34,324 bases of DNA from the NCBI GenBank assembly GCA_020849175.1, contig JADLGR010000042.1, positions 1 through 34,324 of the forward strand, given 5' to 3'. The translations under genes were made by a program, and so were the position numbers. Within the stretch, counting starts at the first letter, position 1; every line of letters starts with the position of its first letter. Under the pieces are notes generated by a model, which saw only the letters and a program-made list of their open reading frames with translations, did not search any database and was not told the DNA's origin. This stretch comes from Deltaproteobacteria bacterium. Its GTDB lineage: Bacteria; Myxococcota_A; UBA9160. Of the stretch, positions 32,051 to 34,324 are shown piece after piece.

Positions 32051-32950
32051 GTGAGAGTCGACGCACGGCGCGCCATCGCGTCCGCCTTCGCGGCGGTTGC
32101 ACTCGTCTACGCGACAGCGGCAGCGGGCGAAGCTGCGCGCGCAGCCGAGCCGCCGCCTTCGCAGGCCGCGGCGGCCGGCGAGCGCTTCGAGGCCGTCGTG
32201 ATCGATGCCGGGCACGGGGGCGAGGACCACGGGGCCGAGGGGCCCGGGGGGCTGCTCGAGAAGGACGTGGTGCTGGAGGTGGCGCAGCGAGCTGCACGAC
32301 AGCTTCGAAGCCACGGCCTGCGCGTGGTCCTCACGCGCGACCGAGACGTCGCCGTCGCGCTGCAGGAGCGGACGCGAATCGCGAACGACGCCGCCGCGGA
32401 TCTCTTCGTCTCGATCCATGCCAACGCGGCGCCGAGCCGCGCGGCGCGCGGGATCGAGACCTACTTCCTCTCGCTCGACGCCAGCGACGAAGCTTCGGGT
32501 CGCGTCGCGGCGCGCGAGAACGAGGCCTTCGGCTCGGGTGTCTCGGCTCCGGGAGGGGACGCCGACCCGGTCGCGGCGATCCTCGGTGACCTCGTGAGCA
32601 CCGAGCATCTCGCGGAATCGGACGAGTTCGCCCGCCTCGCTCGCGAGCGCCTTGCGGACGCCGACTCGGCGCCGTCGCGCGGCGTCAAGCAGGCGCCGTT
32701 CGTCGTGCTGATGGGTGTTCGGATGCCGGCGGCGCTGCTCGAGATCGGCTTCATCACGAACCCGAAGGAGGCGCAGCGTCTCGGCGAGGCCGGGCGGCAG
32801 GACGATCTCGCCGGAGCGATTGCCGGCGCGGTGCTCGAGTTCGCACGGCGGTACGATGCGCGCCGCGGCGCGGGAAGCGCGGCGGCGGCCGCTGCGCCGC
32901 AGTCCACCCCGCAAGAGGGGCCGGTCCCCGGCCAAGGAGGAGGCTCGTGA
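32051..32950 (+). CDS. N-acetylmuramoyl-L-alanine amidase (Amidase_3)
   Basis: The 299-aa protein has a signal peptide (about 1-32) and a zinc amidase domain. His55 in VIDAGHGGEDHGA, Glu70 in LLEKDVVL and His123 in FVSIHANAA are the zinc ligands, and Glu231 in ALLEIGFITN is catalytic. Such enzymes cut the bond between MurNAc and the L-Ala of the peptide stem, for example when daughter cells separate. There is no AMIN domain and the C-terminal tail is Ala/Gly/Pro-rich. An insertion between the second His and the catalytic Glu (about 140-215) may be the regulatory helix that blocks the active site in AmiB/C-type enzymes. GTG start with AGGGGAG upstream. The stop overlaps the rph GTG by 4 bp. 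Confidence 0.92.
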   Translation: MRVDARRAIASAFAAVALVYATAAAGEAARAAEPPPSQAAAAGERFEAVVIDAGHGGEDHGAEGPGGLLEKDVVLEVAQRAARQLRSHGLRVVLTRDRDVAVALQERTRIANDAAADLFVSIHANAAPSRAARGIETYFLSLDASDEASGRVAARENEAFGSGVSAPGGDADPVAAILGDLVSTEHLAESDEFARLARERLADADSAPSRGVKQAPFVVLMGVRMPAALLEIGFITNPKEAQRLGEAGRQDDLAGAIAGAVLEFARRYDARRGAGSAAAAAAPQSTPQEGPVPGQGGGS

Positions 32951-33696
32951 CGACGTCGGTCGGAAAGATGCGGCGCAGCGACGGACGCGGGCTCGCGGAG
33001 CTGCGTGCCGTTCGCTTCCAGCTCGACTTCACCGACAACCCGCTCGGGAGCGTCCTCGCCGAGTCCGGACGCACCAAGGTGCTGTGTACGGTCTCCGAGG
33101 AGAACACCGTTCCGCGCTTCTTGCTCGGCAAGAAGCGCGGTTGGATCACGGCGGAGTACTCCCTGCTGCCGGGATCGACCGACCGCCGGACGGATCGCGA
33201 GGCGGCCCGCGGTAGGCTCACGGGCCGAACGCAGGAGATCCAGCGCCTCATCGGCCGGAGTCTTCGGGCGGTCGCCGATCTCGAGGCGCTCGGCGAGCGC
33301 ACGCTGTGGGTCGACTGCGACGTGCTGCAAGCCGACGGTGGAACGCGCACCTGTGCGGTGACCGGTGCCTACGTGGCGCTCGCGCTCGCGACAAAGCGCC
33401 TGCTCGCCCGAAAGGCGATCGAGCGATCGCCTCTGCGTGATTCGGTGGCGGCGGTCTCGGTCGGCGTCGTGGGAGGCCGGGTGATGCTCGACCTCTGCTA
33501 CGAGGAAGACTCGCGCGCCGAGGTGGACATGAACATCGTCGCGACCGGTGAAGGACGCTTCGTGGAGGTCCAGGGAACGGCCGAGCAGGGTACCTTCTCG
33601 GGAGAAGACCTCGCGGCGATGACGGCGCTCGCGAGTGCGGGGGTCCGCGAGCTCACTCGCCTGCAGCGCGAGGCCCTCGCTGCGGCGAGGCCCTGA
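32947..33696 (+). CDS. rph: ribonuclease PH
   Basis: The 249-aa protein shows RNase PH signatures throughout. MRRSDGRGLAELR is near the start, GKKRGWITAEYSLLPGST (about 57-74) includes the catalytic core, and LIGRSLRAVADLEALGERT leads to WVDCDVLQADGGTRTCAVTG (about 119-138). The phosphate-binding Arg lies in the R-T motif of GGTRT. RNase PH trims the 3-prime ends of tRNA precursors by phosphorolysis as a hexamer. The normal length is about 240-260 aa. The GTG start overlaps the amidase stop (GTGA). The rph-rdgB pair is common in bacteria and supports both calls. Confidence 0.97.
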   Translation: MTTSVGKMRRSDGRGLAELRAVRFQLDFTDNPLGSVLAESGRTKVLCTVSEENTVPRFLLGKKRGWITAEYSLLPGSTDRRTDREAARGRLTGRTQEIQRLIGRSLRAVADLEALGERTLWVDCDVLQADGGTRTCAVTGAYVALALATKRLLARKAIERSPLRDSVAAVSVGVVGGRVMLDLCYEEDSRAEVDMNIVATGEGRFVEVQGTAEQGTFSGEDLAAMTALASAGVRELTRLQREALAAARP

Positions 33697-33702
33697 CGCG
33701 CG

Positions 33703-34314
33703 TTGAAGGACTCTCATCGTGCGACGAGCTGGGTCGTTGCCACCGGAAACGCAGGCAAGCTCTCCGAGCTGCGAAGGCTGCTGGCCGGATTCGCTCCGCG
33801 GCTGCTCGGCCTGGCTGACGTCGGCCCCGTTGCGCTTCCGCCCGAAGGCGACGAGTACGCGGCCAATGCGCTCGCCAAGGCGCGCGCCGTTGCGGCGGCA
33901 ACGAACCTTCCCGCCGTCGCGGATGATTCGGGTCTCGAGGTCGACGCGCTCGGCGGCCGGCCGGGCGCCGCGAGCGCCCGCTATGGCGGCGCGGAGGCGA
34001 GCGACGCCGAACGAGTCGCGCGCCTGCTGCGAGAGCTCGCCGATGTTCCCGACGCGCGCCGAACCGCTCGCTTCGTCTGCGTCCTCGCGTTCGTGACACC
34101 CGAGGGTGACGCCATCGTCGTGCGCGGCACGTGTGAGGGGAGAATCCTCCGCGCACCGCAGGGGGCAGCCGGCTTCGGCTACGACCCGGTGTTCGTTCCG
34201 CATGGCGCTGCGTCGTCGATGGCGCAGCTCTCGCCGGACGAGAAGAACGCGATCTCACACCGCGCAATGGCGATCGCGGCGCTGCGCTCGGCGCTCGCGA
34301 GGGCTGCGAGCTGA
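33703..34314 (+). CDS. rdgB: XTP/dITP diphosphatase (RdgB/HAM1 family)
   Basis: The 203-aa enzyme has the complete family signature set: VVATGNAGKLSELRRLL (11-27), VADDSGLEVDALGGRPG (about 71-87) with the catalytic Asp pair, ARYGG, GFGYDPVFVP and SHRAMAIAAL. It hydrolyses non-canonical purine nucleotides such as dITP and XTP to monophosphates and so protects DNA. The start is a TTG at 33703, 6 bp after the rph stop; no ATG or GTG lies in frame before the homology, and the ribosome-binding site (GAGG) is distant. Translation is probably coupled to rph. The gene ends 10 bp before the window ends. Confidence 0.95.
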   Translation: MKDSHRATSWVVATGNAGKLSELRRLLAGFAPRLLGLADVGPVALPPEGDEYAANALAKARAVAAATNLPAVADDSGLEVDALGGRPGAASARYGGAEASDAERVARLLRELADVPDARRTARFVCVLAFVTPEGDAIVVRGTCEGRILRAPQGAAGFGYDPVFVPHGAASSMAQLSPDEKNAISHRAMAIAALRSALARAAS

Positions 34315-34324
34315 CGCGTCGCTA

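Overview
The window is about 34 kb of very GC-rich, densely packed bacterial DNA. Its content suggests a Gram-negative: lipoproteins, a periplasmic-adaptor ABC exporter, an AmpG-like muropeptide permease, sigma-54 control and flagellar genes. Base composition, frequent GTG/TTG starts, a bS22-type mini ribosomal protein and a Lys/Arg/Ala histone-H1-like protein would fit Myxococcota, Deltaproteobacteria or a related uncultured lineage. No marker in the window fixes the taxon. I found no tRNA, rRNA, CRISPR, insertion sequence or phage gene.

Layout. (1) 1-1931: a TPR protein, a 30-aa bS22/COX24-type ribosomal protein, an H1-like DNA-binding protein with a long leader and a strong terminator, and RNA polymerase omega. 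(2) 1992-4447, minus strand: a PilT-type ATPase followed by a cytosolic GAF histidine kinase whose phosphoacceptor His is Cys. (3) 4610-7429: a small secreted coiled-coil protein, then an AI-2E-family permease and an AmpG-like MFS permease on the minus strand. (4) 7489-11816: an operon of an ATPase, two FtsX-type permeases and a membrane-fusion adaptor (MacB/Lol/DevBCA type), followed by a 43-aa single-span membrane protein. (5) 12214-12969: a transglutaminase-like lipoprotein. (6) 13059-17594: a four-gene BMP-type nucleoside uptake ABC system with overlapping genes, whose ATPase apparently uses a CTG start. (7) 17607-19218: an AttH/CrtC-like (DUF7064-type) protein and a YkgJ-type Cys-cluster protein. 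(8) 19226-22688, minus strand: the MgtE magnesium channel and a secreted pseudo-trypsin/VWA protein. (9) 22901-30554: a flagellar cluster. (10) 30651-34314: a LarA-family protein (minus), then an N-acetylmuramoyl-L-alanine amidase, RNase PH and RdgB.

The flagellar cluster is the most unusual part. Its order is a sigma-54 activator, fliL, fliM-like, flhF N-domain, an HDOD gene, flbD (opposite strand), an unknown secreted protein, then fliF-fliG-motE behind a textbook sigma-54 promoter. FliG is full length and keeps most of its torque-face charges. FliF lacks the two periplasmic ring-building domains RBM1/RBM2, the FliM-like protein is only the middle domain, FlhF has no GTPase, and the activator has half a receiver with Glu in place of the phosphoacceptor Asp. 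All reading frames are intact and tightly coupled, so this looks like coordinated domain trimming of a rotor module rather than random decay. Whether it builds a flagellum or a repurposed machine cannot be told from the window. Export apparatus, rod, hook, filament, FliN and stator genes are not in it.
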